A DNA stretch of 64,000 nucleotides from Fodinibacter sp038210185 (GCA_038210185.1 JBBQWX010000002.1:1-64000); one strand, 5' to 3'; shown: positions 55,164 to 64,000, numbered from the stretch's first letter. The notes: generated from the sequence alone by a model not told the origin. A program made the numbers and translations.

Positions 55164-57104
55164 GTGGTCCGAAGCCTTCGTGCGCGCGACACCGCGCCGT
55201 CGCTGGCGACGTCCGACCCTGCCGACAGGAGGTGGCGACGCGTGGCCGCGGGCATCCTCACCGGCGTCGCCACGGTCGCGGTCCTCCTCGTGGCCTCCTC
55301 ACCGGCCCTCACGAGCCTGCTCGCCGTGGTCCTCGTGGTCCTGGCCCCGACGGCCGCTCGCCTCGACCGGCGCCTCGCCCTCAACCTCGCGCTCGTGTTC
55401 GGCTGGGTGCCGGCAGCGCTCTACCTGCCGCCGGCGCTCGGGCCGCGCACGGCCGCTGTTGCAGCACTGTCCGCGGGGGCGGGCCTGACGGCCGCCGCCC
55501 TCGCCCGGGGCACCCGGCTGGTGCCGACGTGGCGGCGTCGCGACGTCGCCCTCCCCGTGGGCGGCGTGCTCGCCGCCCTGGTGGCCCTGCCGCTGGCGTC
55601 ACCGGGCGACCCGGGACGTGCCCTGGCGATGTTGTCGACCGGCATCGACAACGCGTTCCACTTCTCGATGTTCCTGGAGAAGCGGCTGACGGGGGCCGGC
55701 GCCGGCCTCCTTCCGGGCATGGACACCACGGGATTCGCGAACTACCCGAAGGGTTTCCACTCGTTCCTCGCAGTCGTGGCCCAGACCCGGTACGGCGACG
55801 TGGGCGCGTCCACGGTCGAGCTCGAGCGGTATGCCGGTTCGCAGTGGGTGGTGTTCGTGCTGCTGACCCTGCTCGTGACCGCCGGCTTCGTGCAGGCACT
55901 CCCCGACCGCACGACTGCCGGCGTGACCGTGCCGGGGCTGGTCATCGTCTGGAGCCTCGTCCTCGGCATCCCCGGCGGGCTCAACCTCGTCCAGGGACAT
56001 CTGCCCTTCCTGGTTGCGGCGTGGGTGATCACGGTCGCGGTGCTGCTGACGGTGACCGCTGACCGGGTGACCGTGCTGAGCGTCGTCGCCGTGCTCGGGC
56101 TGGTGCTCACAGCAACGTCCTGGACCCTGCTCCTGCCGTTCGCCGCCGTCGCCGCCGCCTACCCGGTGGTCGTGCTCTGGCGTCGCCAGCGGGCGGGCGT
56201 GCGCTGGGTGGTGGCCCTCGCCTTCGGACTGGTCGCACTCGGGGCTGCTGCCCTCGTCGTGCCCCTCGCGGCCTCCTCGGCGATCCGAGACCTCACGCGC
56301 GATGGGACGGTCTCTCGCGTCTCCCCGATCGTGCTCGTGCTGCTGATCGTCGCGCCCCTCCTCATCGTCCTGGACCTGCGGCGGCGGCTCGGCGAGCGGA
56401 TGCCGCTGCTCCCCCACCTGACCGTCCTCGCCGCCGGCGTGGCGCAGCTCGCTGTGCTGGCGGCCTACCTGCTCTCGGCCACGGGAACGCTGACCTACTA
56501 CTTCTGGAAGCTCGCCATCGCGACGCTGATCGTCACGCTCCCCCTCACGGCCCAGGTCGTCGCCGTTGCCGTGAGTCGGACCGCACCGTCCGAACGGGCC
56601 CGGCCCACGACCCGCGTCCTGGTGGCGACGATCGTGTCGGTCGTGGCCCTTGTGGGGCTCGGCAGTGCCCTACAAAAGTTCGCGGCCCCGTCGGCGGCCT
56701 GGGCGGCCGGCATCCCGACGCTCCTCGCCGACCGGGCGTCGTCGGACTCGGCCGGCGATGTGGATGCAGTGATCTCGCTCGCCACCACGACGACCCTGCG
56801 CGACGCCGAGCGCACGACCCTCATCGCGACGCGCGAGGAGGACATGCTCGCCGGCCACGCCTCGGTGTGGTTCCATGCGCTGGGCCCGACGACGTCCGGG
56901 CGCGCCATGTCGACGAACGACCAGCTGTTCGAGATCGGGGAGCACCCGAACGACTTCGCCCTCGTCGTGGCGCTCGCCCGCTCGGCGCTGGAGGCGCCCG
57001 ACGGGCGCGTCGTCGTGACGGACCCCACGACCTTCGCGGAGATCACCCGACTGGTGGAGCCGGGCGGGGCCGACCGTGTGGTGCTCGTGACACCCACCCC
57101 CTGA
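55164..57104 (+). CDS. Large polytopic membrane protein, hypothetical (GT-C-like)
   Basis: A 646-residue protein with 13 or more hydrophobic helices and a C-terminal soluble domain of about 140 residues (ATREEDMLAGHASVWFHALG, DGRVVVTDPTTFAEITRLVE). Loop 1 after the helices contains STGIDNAFHFSMFLEKRLTG and TGFANYPKGFHSFLAVVAQT, a D-N...H and Y-P-x-G-x-H pattern seen in large GT-C or O-antigen-type membrane enzymes. GTG start follows GAGGAG. It leads the GT2 cluster on the same strand. Specific family not recognised. Confidence 0.75.
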   Translation: MVRSLRARDTAPSLATSDPADRRWRRVAAGILTGVATVAVLLVASSPALTSLLAVVLVVLAPTAARLDRRLALNLALVFGWVPAALYLPPALGPRTAAVAALSAGAGLTAAALARGTRLVPTWRRRDVALPVGGVLAALVALPLASPGDPGRALAMLSTGIDNAFHFSMFLEKRLTGAGAGLLPGMDTTGFANYPKGFHSFLAVVAQTRYGDVGASTVELERYAGSQWVVFVLLTLLVTAGFVQALPDRTTAGVTVPGLVIVWSLVLGIPGGLNLVQGHLPFLVAAWVITVAVLLTVTADRVTVLSVVAVLGLVLTATSWTLLLPFAAVAAAYPVVVLWRRQRAGVRWVVALAFGLVALGAAALVVPLAASSAIRDLTRDGTVSRVSPIVLVLLIVAPLLIVLDLRRRLGERMPLLPHLTVLAAGVAQLAVLAAYLLSATGTLTYYFWKLAIATLIVTLPLTAQVVAVAVSRTAPSERARPTTRVLVATIVSVVALVGLGSALQKFAAPSAAWAAGIPTLLADRASSDSAGDVDAVISLATTTTLRDAERTTLIATREEDMLAGHASVWFHALGPTTSGRAMSTNDQLFEIGEHPNDFALVVALARSALEAPDGRVVVTDPTTFAEITRLVEPGGADRVVLVTPTP

Positions 57105-57173
57105 GCCGCGACAATGCCTTCACCCCCGCACCACAGGCACCACCGGGCACAATCGTGCGGGAAAGGGGTTCCC

Positions 57174-57947
57174 ATGGACGCAGCACGACGCACCGCGGTG
57201 GGTCACCGCACCCTTGCGAACCCCCGAAAGCTGCTCGTCGTCGTGCCCGCGCTGAATGAGGGCCCCAGTGTCGGGGCGGTCGTCAGCGCCGTGCGGACCC
57301 GTGTGCCGGGGGCCAAGGTGCTCGTGGTCGACGACCATTCGACCGACGACACGGCTGCGGTCGCTGCCGCTGCCGGGGCGGCCGTGGTCTCGCTGCCCTT
57401 CACCCTCGGCGTCGGCGGGGCGATGCGCACCGGCTACGGCTACGCACTCCGGCACGGCTACGACGTGGTGGTCCAGGTCGACGGAGACGGCCAGCACGAG
57501 GTACGCGACCTGCCCGAACTCGTCGCCGCGCTCGACGACGCCGACATCGTGATCGGGGCCCGGTTCGCCGACGACACCCCCTACGAGGTCGGTGGCACCC
57601 GGCGCTTTGCGATGCGCCTGCTGGCTGCCGTGATGTCCTTGGTCGTCGGCACCCGGCTCACCGACAGCACCTCCGGCTACCGGGCGCTCGGCCCGCGCGC
57701 CATCGCCCTGTTCGCCGAGGACTATCCGGTCGAGTACCTCGGCGACACCGTCGAGGCCCTGGTGATCGCGCGCAAGTGCCGGCTGGTCATCACGCAGGTG
57801 CCGGTGCGCATGACGGCCCGCGAGCACGGCCGTCCCTCCCAGGGCGTCGTGCGCTCCTTGGCCTACCTCGTTCGTGCGCTCGTCGCCATCGGCCTCGGGC
57901 TGGTGCGCCGCTGGCGCTGCCCCTCGGCCGCGGGGACGGCACGGTGA
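57174..57947 (+). CDS. GT2 glycosyltransferase, DPM/dolichol-phosphate-mannose-like
   Basis: A 257-residue GT-A enzyme. Motifs: LLVVVPALNEGPSVGAVVSA at the N-terminus, first Asp site VLVVDDHSTDDT, the DxD region VVVQVDGDGQHEVRDLPELV and DSTSGYRALGPRAI. Likely makes polyprenyl-phosphate sugars or adds a sugar to a lipid carrier at the cytoplasmic face. GAAAGGGG precedes the ATG. It overlaps the DUF2304 gene by GTGA; this pair is common and DUF2304 proteins are thought to help such GT2 enzymes. Confidence 0.9.
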   Translation: MDAARRTAVGHRTLANPRKLLVVVPALNEGPSVGAVVSAVRTRVPGAKVLVVDDHSTDDTAAVAAAAGAAVVSLPFTLGVGGAMRTGYGYALRHGYDVVVQVDGDGQHEVRDLPELVAALDDADIVIGARFADDTPYEVGGTRRFAMRLLAAVMSLVVGTRLTDSTSGYRALGPRAIALFAEDYPVEYLGDTVEALVIARKCRLVITQVPVRMTAREHGRPSQGVVRSLAYLVRALVAIGLGLVRRWRCPSAAGTAR

Positions 57948-58342
57948 GGCCCGACGGCTACTGGCTCGGCCTCGTCGGCGGCCTCGTCGTGCTCGCGATG
58001 TCGCTCGAGCTGGTGCGGCGACGCCACGTGCGGGGCCGCCTCGCGATCGCGTGGCTCGTCCTCGGTTCCGTCGCCGTCGTCTTCGCCATCTTCCCGTCGG
58101 CGCTGGGGTGGGTGACCGCGACCCTGCACGTCCAGATCCCCCTGAACCTCATCCTGTTCACCGGGGTGCTCTTCCTCCTCGTCATCTCGATGCAGCTGGC
58201 CTCGGAGGTCGGCCGCCTCGAGTCGCGCACCCGTCGGCTGGCCGAGGAGGTCGCCATCCTGCGCGCCGACCTCGACGCGGCCGACGAAGACCGCCGGGCG
58301 GACGGCGGGAACCCGGACGCCACGGGCGGCGCACCGTCGTGA
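57944..58342 (+). CDS. DUF2304 membrane protein
   Basis: A 132-residue protein with three helices (YWLGLVGGLVVLAMSLELVR, LAIAWLVLGSVAVVFAIFPS, LNLILFTGVLFLLVISMQLA) and a cytoplasmic coiled-coil tail (EVGRLESRTRRLAEEVAILR). This is the standard DUF2304 layout; such genes usually sit next to a GT2 enzyme, as here. GTGA overlaps on both sides indicate translational coupling. Confidence 0.9.
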   Translation: MRPDGYWLGLVGGLVVLAMSLELVRRRHVRGRLAIAWLVLGSVAVVFAIFPSALGWVTATLHVQIPLNLILFTGVLFLLVISMQLASEVGRLESRTRRLAEEVAILRADLDAADEDRRADGGNPDATGGAPS

Positions 58343-59334
58343 CGACCTCCGTCATCGTCGTGGCGCACGGGGACGAGCCACTGCTCACCGCCTGCCTGTC
58401 CGCGATCCTGACCGACCTGCCCGATGGCGGGGAGGTGCTCGTCGTCGACAACGGGGTCTCCGCCCCTCCCACCGTCCCGGGCGTGCGAGTGGTGACCCGC
58501 GGTCGCAACCTCGGTTTCGGCGGCGGTTGCCGGGCCGGGGTCGAGGAGGCACGCGGTGACGTGCTCGTCTTCGTCAACTCGGATGCCGTCGTGCGGGCGG
58601 GCGCGGTGGCCGCCCTCGCGGAGGCGCTGGGCGACCCCGGCACCGGCCTGGTGTGCGGCTGCGTCGTTCTGACCGAGCGGCCCGACCGCATCAACTCCGT
58701 CGGCAACCCGGTGCACGTGACCGGGCTCAGCTGGGCCGGTGGGTACCTCGACCCCGTCGAGGAGCACGCCGTTGCCGGTGACGTCGTGGCCGTCACCGGA
58801 GCACTGTTCGCGACCCGCCGTTCGGTGTGGGACCAGCTGGGTGGGATGCACGACGACTTCTTCCTCTACTACGAGGACACCGACCTGAGCCTGCGCTGCT
58901 GGCTCGCGGGCCTGCGGGTCCGCTATGTTCCCTCGGCTGTGGCCGAGCACTCCTACGAGTTCGCGCGCAACCCGCACAAGATGCACCTGCTCGAGCGGAA
59001 CCGGCTCCACAGCCTCCTGACCGCCTACCCGGGTCACCTGCTCCGGCGGGCCCTCCCCGTCGTCGTGGTGACCGAGCCGCTGCTCCTCGTCCTCGCGCTG
59101 CGTGACGGATGGGGGCGCGAGAAGGTGGCGGCCTGGTGGTGGCTCCTGCGACACGCCCCGCAGCTCGCCGCGCGTCGCCGCACGGTCACCCGTGCCGCAC
59201 CACACGCCCTCGACGGTCTGCTCACCACCCGAATGTCCACGCGACAGGTCACGGCGCCCCCCGGCATCCCCCTGCTCGACCGCCTCGTCACAGCCTACTG
59301 GGGCGCGGTCCTGTCCCCACGGGCGCCGGCGTGA
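58339..59334 (+). CDS. GT2 glycosyltransferase, rhamnosyltransferase-like
   Basis: A 331-residue GT-A enzyme like WbbL/GlfT1-type rhamnosyltransferases. VTTSVIVVAHGDEPLLTACL at the start, VLVVDNGVSAPP, NLGFGGGCRAGVEEARGDVL, the DxD-type VFVNSDAVVRAG, and the ED region GGMHDDFFLYYEDTDLSLRC. The C-terminal ~90 residues hold a hydrophobic segment (ALPVVVVTEPLLLVLALRD) that may associate with the membrane. GTGA overlap on both sides. Confidence 0.92.
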   Translation: MTTSVIVVAHGDEPLLTACLSAILTDLPDGGEVLVVDNGVSAPPTVPGVRVVTRGRNLGFGGGCRAGVEEARGDVLVFVNSDAVVRAGAVAALAEALGDPGTGLVCGCVVLTERPDRINSVGNPVHVTGLSWAGGYLDPVEEHAVAGDVVAVTGALFATRRSVWDQLGGMHDDFFLYYEDTDLSLRCWLAGLRVRYVPSAVAEHSYEFARNPHKMHLLERNRLHSLLTAYPGHLLRRALPVVVVTEPLLLVLALRDGWGREKVAAWWWLLRHAPQLAARRRTVTRAAPHALDGLLTTRMSTRQVTAPPGIPLLDRLVTAYWGAVLSPRAPA

Positions 59335-60347
59335 GGCCGTCGCAGGGGCACGGCGTCGTCGTCCTAGCCGCCTACCACCCCGATCCCGAGCTCTTCGCGG
59401 TGCAGCTGCGATCGATCCGCGACCAGTCCCGGCCCGACTTCCGCTGCCTGATCGGCGCTGACGGCGGGCAGGCCGAGGTGCGAGCGCTCGTCGCCGAGGT
59501 GGTCGGGGGTGATGACCGCTTCGAGGTCGTCGGGTGGGACGACAACCTCGGCTTCTACCTGAACTTCGAGCGCCTGCTCGCCCTCGTGCCCGAGGACGTC
59601 TCGTGGGTCGCGCTGAGCGACCAGGACGACCGCTGGTACCCCGACAAGCTCCAGCGCCTGGTGCCTCTGCTTGATGATGTGACGCTGGCCACGGGGCAGG
59701 CGCGGGTCGTCGAGTGGCCGGGAGACCGCATCGTGCTGGAGCGGACGGACCGAAGGGTGGTCCCGGCGGAAGACCTCCTCATTCAGAACCAGGTGACGGG
59801 GGCGCTGAGCGTTCTGCGGCGCGAGCTGCTCGACCTTGCGCTGCCGTTCCCCAGGCTGCACACCGTGACCCAGCTGCACGACCATTGGCTGGCCATGTGC
59901 GCGGTCGTGGGCGGTGGCTACGACGTGCTGGACGAGACCGTTCAGGACTACGTCCAGCACGATGGCAACCAAGTGGGTGAGGTTGCCCTCCACCGCGGGT
60001 GGACGCCCGCGGGTTTCATCCGGCGGACCCTGGAGCTTGGCGACACCTACGAAGGCGCTCGCGATGTGGCAGCCTGTGCCCGCGCATGCCAGACGCAGAG
60101 CTTCGAATGGCGCCGTCTCGTCCTCGCCACGTTGGTAGGCAGGACCGGTCGGCTCCCGACCTCGCTCGCCCGAGAGCATGGACGATTGCGACGGGACGCC
60201 CCAGCGCGGACCATCGTGCCGCTGCTCTGGCGAGCCACTCGTTCCCCCAACAGCTCGCCGTGGGTCGTGGCGACTTTCGTCCCGGGAATCCCCTACGAGG
60301 TCATCGTGCGTCACCGGACGCGGCAGGGGCGCCCGCGGAAAGGCTGA
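59331..60347 (+). CDS. GT2 glycosyltransferase, polysaccharide type
   Basis: A 338-residue GT-A enzyme. VVVLAAYHPDPELFAVQLRS and SIRDQSRPDFRCLIGADGG at the start, NLGFYLNFERLLALVPEDVS, the catalytic-site run VALSDQDDRWYPDKLQRLVP (DQDD for DxD), and the acceptor-side TQLHDHWLAMCAVVGGGYDV. Last gene of the overlapped plus-strand cluster; 4 nt separate it from the convergent flippase-like gene. Probably builds a repeat unit of a surface polysaccharide (inference). Confidence 0.9.
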   Translation: MRPSQGHGVVVLAAYHPDPELFAVQLRSIRDQSRPDFRCLIGADGGQAEVRALVAEVVGGDDRFEVVGWDDNLGFYLNFERLLALVPEDVSWVALSDQDDRWYPDKLQRLVPLLDDVTLATGQARVVEWPGDRIVLERTDRRVVPAEDLLIQNQVTGALSVLRRELLDLALPFPRLHTVTQLHDHWLAMCAVVGGGYDVLDETVQDYVQHDGNQVGEVALHRGWTPAGFIRRTLELGDTYEGARDVAACARACQTQSFEWRRLVLATLVGRTGRLPTSLAREHGRLRRDAPARTIVPLLWRATRSPNSSPWVVATFVPGIPYEVIVRHRTRQGRPRKG

Positions 60348-60351
60348 CCGC

Positions 60352-61608
60352 TCAGGGCGCCCCCGGATGGCGAGTGCGCAGGACGGTTGTGATCTGCACG
60401 CCGAGGATGCCGGCCTCCACGGCGAGGACAGTCCACACCACGCCGATGGGCCCAAAAAGTCGGCCTGCAACGAGGCCGCCTACGACTAGGAGGATGGCTC
60501 CGGCGGCGGTCGACCGCGCCAACTCATTGCGCCCACCGAAGGGGACAAGAACAGCGAGCGCGTTGACCTGCGTGACAAGCAGCACCCCCACAAGCAGGGA
60601 AAAGACCAGGACCTGGCTGGAGTCCACCGTGACCGTACCCGCGGACAGCAGCGTGGCCGCCGGGGCAGCGAGGAGCCCGAAGCACAGCGCCGCCGTAAGA
60701 CCCCCGACAACCGCACCACCCAAAGCGCGAAGCCCTCGCGACCGAAGACCTTCGGGCGAGCCGGCCGGAACCCAGCGCTGGACGACCTGGAGTATCGGGG
60801 CCGCCCCGGCGATCACGTACTTGACCATCCGGTCGAGCAACAGGAACGACGGCACCTGGGGCGAGCCGGTCGCCGCGAGCAGCAGTGATGATCCGTAACT
60901 GTTCACTCCGCCGGCCAGACCCGCGGCCAGCAGAGTCGAATTCTCGCGCAGGTACGTTCGGACTGCGAGCTCGCCAACCGGCGACTGCTCGACGTCCAGG
61001 TCGCAACGCACGGCCCGCAACACGCGGATCGCCGCCACGGCGGCGCCGGCGAAGAACGGCAGAGCAAAAGCGAGCGCGGCTCCCGTCCCGAGCGCAGCAG
61101 CCACTCCTACGAGTGTCCCCACCGCGAGCGGAAGCACTTCAATCATGAGCCACCGCCCGGGCTGACCCCGGCCGACGAAGTACCACGCCCCACCGAGTCC
61201 AGCGAGAAGGGCTCCGCACGCCACGACGGCAGCTGCCGCGCCGTCACGGGGCGCAAGCAGCCACGCCAAAGGCCCGATGACGATCGCTACGATCCCAAAC
61301 AGTCGAGTCCGCGCGCCCACCGAGGAGAGGTAGAGCGCGGGCTGGCCACCGGACGGAGTCAGGGCCACCACGGAGGCACCGAAGCTGCCGAGCCCCGCGG
61401 TCACGATCGTCGTGCAGAGCAGCCCCGCGGCCTGAGCGACGTTGAGCGTGCCCCACGAGGCAGGCCCCAGTGCCTTTAGCAGGCCCGCGGTCTGCACAAG
61501 GCCGACGATGGTCTGGACGACGAGAATGAGACCGAAACCGGATAGGTCCCACCCTCCGCGGCCCCGACGCGAAGCGGCACCCAAGCCCGGCAGCCCCGCG
61601 CCACCCAC
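60352..61608 (-). CDS. Polysaccharide flippase-like (Wzx/MATE-type) membrane protein
   Basis: A 418-residue polytopic protein of about 12 helices, with the MOP-superfamily layout: helix pair at the N-terminus (FGLILVVQTIVGLVQTAGLL then WGTLNVAQAAGLLCTTIVTA), conserved-looking NSYGSSLLLAATGSPQVPSF and a C-terminal LLVGVLLVTQVNALAVLVPF. Likely flips a lipid-linked oligosaccharide. GTG start at 61608 is only 2 nt past the methyltransferase stop. The GC3 is visibly lower than in the rest of the window, as is common for surface-polymer genes. Confidence 0.78.
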   Translation of the reverse strand: MGGAGLPGLGAASRRGRGGWDLSGFGLILVVQTIVGLVQTAGLLKALGPASWGTLNVAQAAGLLCTTIVTAGLGSFGASVVALTPSGGQPALYLSSVGARTRLFGIVAIVIGPLAWLLAPRDGAAAAVVACGALLAGLGGAWYFVGRGQPGRWLMIEVLPLAVGTLVGVAAALGTGAALAFALPFFAGAAVAAIRVLRAVRCDLDVEQSPVGELAVRTYLRENSTLLAAGLAGGVNSYGSSLLLAATGSPQVPSFLLLDRMVKYVIAGAAPILQVVQRWVPAGSPEGLRSRGLRALGGAVVGGLTAALCFGLLAAPAATLLSAGTVTVDSSQVLVFSLLVGVLLVTQVNALAVLVPFGGRNELARSTAAGAILLVVGGLVAGRLFGPIGVVWTVLAVEAGILGVQITTVLRTRHPGAP

Positions 61609-61610
61609 CG

Positions 61611-62381
61611 TCAGCGCCGACCGCGCGCACGAGCGATCGATCCGGCAGCCGCGACGAGCACGACGACGCACCTCCAGTAGCGGATCGCTACCTGCTGGAA
61701 CGCATCCTCGTTGCCTACCACTCGGGCAAGAGCCCGCACGGGCGCGCGGAGTGCCTTTTCGCGCGGTGGCATCAGGTCGGCCAAGTCGTCGACCACAGTT
61801 GGCTCCGGCAGGGTTGCGCACGGCGCGGACGGCGCTGACGTCACGGGCGTCCTGACGCCCACGAAGTACAGGTCCGCCGCCACAGGGGCGTAGTGCAGCC
61901 TCCAGGACGAGAACCACTCGTCGAGCGGCAGCGCGCGCACCTCTGCGGGCGAGATGTTCCGGTAGTGGTCAAGTCCCACAGACTGCGTCCCGGGCGACTC
62001 CCTTGCGGTGGTCCGGCTCGTCCCATGCTCGATTCGCCCTCGTGATGCACAGGTGAACGCCACAAGTCCTCCGGGGCGGGTCACTCTCACCATCGTCGCG
62101 AAGGTCCGACGCCAGTGCGGGTCGTGCTCGAAGCATTCGCCCGAGACTGTGACGTCCCACGAGCCGTCCGGGTCATCGATGATGCTTCCGTCCCCTACCC
62201 GGTCAACGCCCGGACCTTCCACAAGGTCGACACCCACATACTCATCGGCCCCCGAAAAGAGCCGGCGCACACTCCCGTTGACGTCATAGGAACCGACCTC
62301 AAGTACTCGCGATCCATTCACCAGCGGGCGGTTTGCCGACACGCACGCTGCGATGAAGCCCAACTGCTCGGGATGGCTCAC
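61611..62381 (-). CDS. Class I SAM-dependent methyltransferase
   Basis: A 256-residue protein. SAM-binding motif I RVLEVGSYDVNGSVRRLF, acidic loop EYVGVDLVEGPGVDRVGDG, motif near SWDVTVSGECFEHDPHW and post-motif LVAFTCASRGRIEHG. The C-terminus ends with a basic hydrophobic helix (RYWRCVVVLVAAAGSIARAR) that may touch the membrane. Position between a small ORF (GTGA overlap) and a flippase gene suggests methylation of a polysaccharide or lipid-linked sugar; the acceptor is unknown. Confidence 0.83.
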   Translation of the reverse strand: MSHPEQLGFIAACVSANRPLVNGSRVLEVGSYDVNGSVRRLFSGADEYVGVDLVEGPGVDRVGDGSIIDDPDGSWDVTVSGECFEHDPHWRRTFATMVRVTRPGGLVAFTCASRGRIEHGTSRTTARESPGTQSVGLDHYRNISPAEVRALPLDEWFSSWRLHYAPVAADLYFVGVRTPVTSAPSAPCATLPEPTVVDDLADLMPPREKALRAPVRALARVVGNEDAFQQVAIRYWRCVVVLVAAAGSIARARGRR

Positions 62382-62695
62382 TGGTCAGTCACCCCGGCGG
62401 GGCCCGAGACGGACCTATGCCTTCTCACGACCACCTCTCGCTGTTGGAGGCCGCCCGCCCGGAAAGCGCGGCCGCCTGCGGCGCCATCGTAGGCACCTGC
62501 GACCGATCCCACCGGCATCCAAGTCTGATGCCCCACCTTGCGTCGCCCGATGCACGACCACTGAGGAGAGGGCGCAGCAGTGGACCCCAGACGTTCCCAG
62601 CCCTCATTGCGCGCCTGAGCACCGCCGTGCACGGCGTCGATGACCCGCTGAGGCGACTGGGAGTCGTTCGGCCCTAGGCGTCCCCTCAGGGTCAT
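62378..62695 (-). CDS. Small overlapping ORF, hypothetical
   Basis: A 105-codon frame that begins with an ATG overlapping the stop of the upstream membrane-protein gene (ATGA at 62692-62695) and ends with a TGA overlapping the methyltransferase start (GTGA at 62378-62381). Such 4-nt overlaps on both sides are the rule in the neighbouring clusters and argue that it is translated. The product starts MTLRGRLGPNDSQSPQRVID and includes GRRKVGHQTWMPVGSVAGAY; it is basic, has no membrane helix and is not recognised. Without it this would be a 310-bp gap inside an otherwise gapless operon. Confidence 0.5.
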   Translation of the reverse strand: MTLRGRLGPNDSQSPQRVIDAVHGGAQARNEGWERLGSTAAPSPQWSCIGRRKVGHQTWMPVGSVAGAYDGAAGGRAFRAGGLQQREVVVRRHRSVSGPAGVTDQ

Positions 62696-64000
62696 CTGAC
62701 GCATGACGAAAGAACACCTGACCTCGTGGTGTCCGCCACGACGAGGGAGCTCGCACCAGGAGCAACCGACCGCACCTGGTAAAGCCCTGCCGGCAGCCGC
62801 GGGGCCCGGACGCCGGACACGCCGCCGAACTCGTCGTGGAGAGACAGCCCGATGCTCGAAGTGCGGGACACCTTGAACACCGGTGATGGGGAAGCCAGTG
62901 GAACGGCCAGCTCCTGGATGCCGGTGCCTGAGCACTGGACCGCACTTGGCGGCAGTGCTTCGAGCACCACCTGACCAGCGAGCCTCGCGCTCATCTGGTC
63001 TGCCTGCGTCACTTCGCTCGTGACTTGGGACAGGTCGAGGGAGGCCAGGTCCGCGGGCGACAGGAAGGCGAACTCGGCGGTCGCTGCCATCTCGTCGAGC
63101 AGGGGCTCTCCGGAACGCTGCATCTGTTGCCCTGCTGCGAGGGTCCGGGCGGTGGTGCGAGTCAGGTCGGACCACTCCTCGGCGACTGGCCACCAGGTGA
63201 TGGCATTGGCCGCTGCCAGGACACCCACCGCGGTGAGCGTAGCCGTCCGCGCTCGCCGGTGCCCCGCCACGAGTCGGGTGAGGAAGCAGATCAGGAACGG
63301 CAGGAGGAAAGCGGTGCCGACGTAGGTGTACCGGGACAGCATCGCGTAGCCCAGTCCGTACTCCACCCGCCAGATGCTGCTCAGCACCACGACCGCGGGC
63401 AGTCCGAGCAGGAACACGGTCACCATGCGATCCGGCCGCAGTCCGCGCTCTCGTTCCGTGGCCAAGAGGATGACGAGCAGGAGCGCCACACCGGCGCAGG
63501 CCAGGAGGGCCGCCGCCGGATCGAGCCCTGTCGTGACGGCATCCTCAGCCGACCGCCACGGCACGACCGAGACCATCGCGTTGCCAACCCCCATCGCCCA
63601 GTACAGCGGCAGCAGGAGCAGCTGCTCGACGGAACGGGGCTCGCCCGCGGCTGCCGGAGTCTGCACCGCGTACCACGCGAGGAAGACCATAGTGGGCGGG
63701 GCGAGCATCCACAGCTCACGGTTGCGCCGTTGAACGGCGAGCAACAGGCACGAGAGGGAGAGGAACACCGGCGCCAGCCCGAAGGTCATGACGTTGAGCA
63801 CCGAGAGCACGATGACGATCGCGGGGCGGGGCCGGGGGCTGTTCAGCTCGAGAATGGTCGCCGTTCCGAGAACCATGCTCCCGACCAGGCCCATCTGGAC
63901 CGAGAACAGGATGTCCTCGACCCCCGCGCCGTACAGCGCGAACCCGGCGGCCGCGATCGTGGCGAACCACAGGTCACTGCCTCCGCGGACTGCCACCCGC
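62692..64000 (-). CDS. Polytopic membrane protein, partial (5' end cut by window edge)
   Basis: At least 435 residues are visible; the start lies beyond the right edge. About nine helices (for example AIVIVLSVLNVMTFGLAPVF, AALLACAGVALLLVILLATE, MVTVFLLGLPAVVVLSSIW) are followed by an extracytoplasmic C-terminal domain of about 170 residues (SPADLASLDLSQVTSEVTQA, RAPRLPAGLYQVRSVAPGAS). The layout resembles GT-C or O-antigen-type membrane proteins, but I do not recognise the family. Upstream member of the minus-strand surface-polymer operon. Confidence 0.75.
   Translation of the reverse strand, partial: RVAVRGGSDLWFATIAAAGFALYGAGVEDILFSVQMGLVGSMVLGTATILELNSPRPRPAIVIVLSVLNVMTFGLAPVFLSLSCLLLAVQRRNRELWMLAPPTMVFLAWYAVQTPAAAGEPRSVEQLLLLPLYWAMGVGNAMVSVVPWRSAEDAVTTGLDPAAALLACAGVALLLVILLATERERGLRPDRMVTVFLLGLPAVVVLSSIWRVEYGLGYAMLSRYTYVGTAFLLPFLICFLTRLVAGHRRARTATLTAVGVLAAANAITWWPVAEEWSDLTRTTARTLAAGQQMQRSGEPLLDEMAATAEFAFLSPADLASLDLSQVTSEVTQADQMSARLAGQVVLEALPPSAVQCSGTGIQELAVPLASPSPVFKVSRTSSIGLSLHDEFGGVSGVRAPRLPAGLYQVRSVAPGASSLVVADTTRSGVLSSCVR

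Overview
This window is very GC-rich with G/C-ending codons, many GTG starts and 4-nt ATGA/GTGA gene overlaps. Its conserved order is that of the Actinobacteria: whiB1 beside pdtaS; a WS/DGAT gene and an Rv3235-type gene near secA; then hpf, comF, lpqB, mtrB and mtrA. Gene content suggests a Micrococcales member, plausibly Intrasporangiaceae (inference from protein resemblance only). No tRNA, rRNA, CRISPR array, IS element or phage gene was seen.

Left part (1-31 kb). A CpaF/TadA-type ATPase is cut by the left edge. It is divergent from a large FHA + membrane + triple FtsK-ATPase protein of EssC/EccC (type VII secretion) layout, whose reading frame runs antisense through the next gene. Then come whiB1 (with a strong leader hairpin), pdtaS, the 180-kDa-class NAD-glutamate dehydrogenase, a leucyl-aminopeptidase remnant, an Orn/Lys/Arg decarboxylase, a small WXG100-like pair, a DUF2505 protein, P5C dehydrogenase and a DUF6912-like protein. 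A minus-strand operon of SAF protein, CpaE-like protein and wax-ester/DGAT synthase follows. Beyond it lie an excisionase-type HTH gene, a LysM protein with an Rv3235-like partner, and an operon of decapeptide-repeat protein, RDD protein and MFS transporter. SecA ends the region with a clear terminator.

Middle part (31-42.5 kb). There is a double-GNAT acetyltransferase, an AlkX/YcaQ-type winged-helix protein, an orphan NarL-type regulator, hpf, comF and the lpqB-mtrB-mtrA signalling unit. A divergent sensor kinase with a degenerate ATPase domain and its response regulator point toward the adjacent pilus locus.

Pilus and surface part (42.5-64 kb). A Tad/Flp pilus operon reads flp2, flp1, cpaB, cpaE, cpaF, a fused secreted-VWA/TadB gene and tadC. 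Three related polytopic membrane proteins follow (possibly GT-C glycosyltransferase-like), then a GT87 enzyme, another large membrane protein, and a tightly overlapped run of GT2 glycosyltransferases with a DUF2304 protein. On the opposite strand are a flippase-like protein, a methyltransferase, a small overlapping ORF and a membrane protein cut by the right edge. Together these look like pilus assembly beside cell-surface polysaccharide synthesis.

The most unusual non-coding feature is a short palindromic repeat family (GATCGACC-N4-GGTC core). About eight copies sit at three intergenic sites, one of them forming a perfect 15-bp-arm hairpin over the stop codon of the AlkX-like gene.
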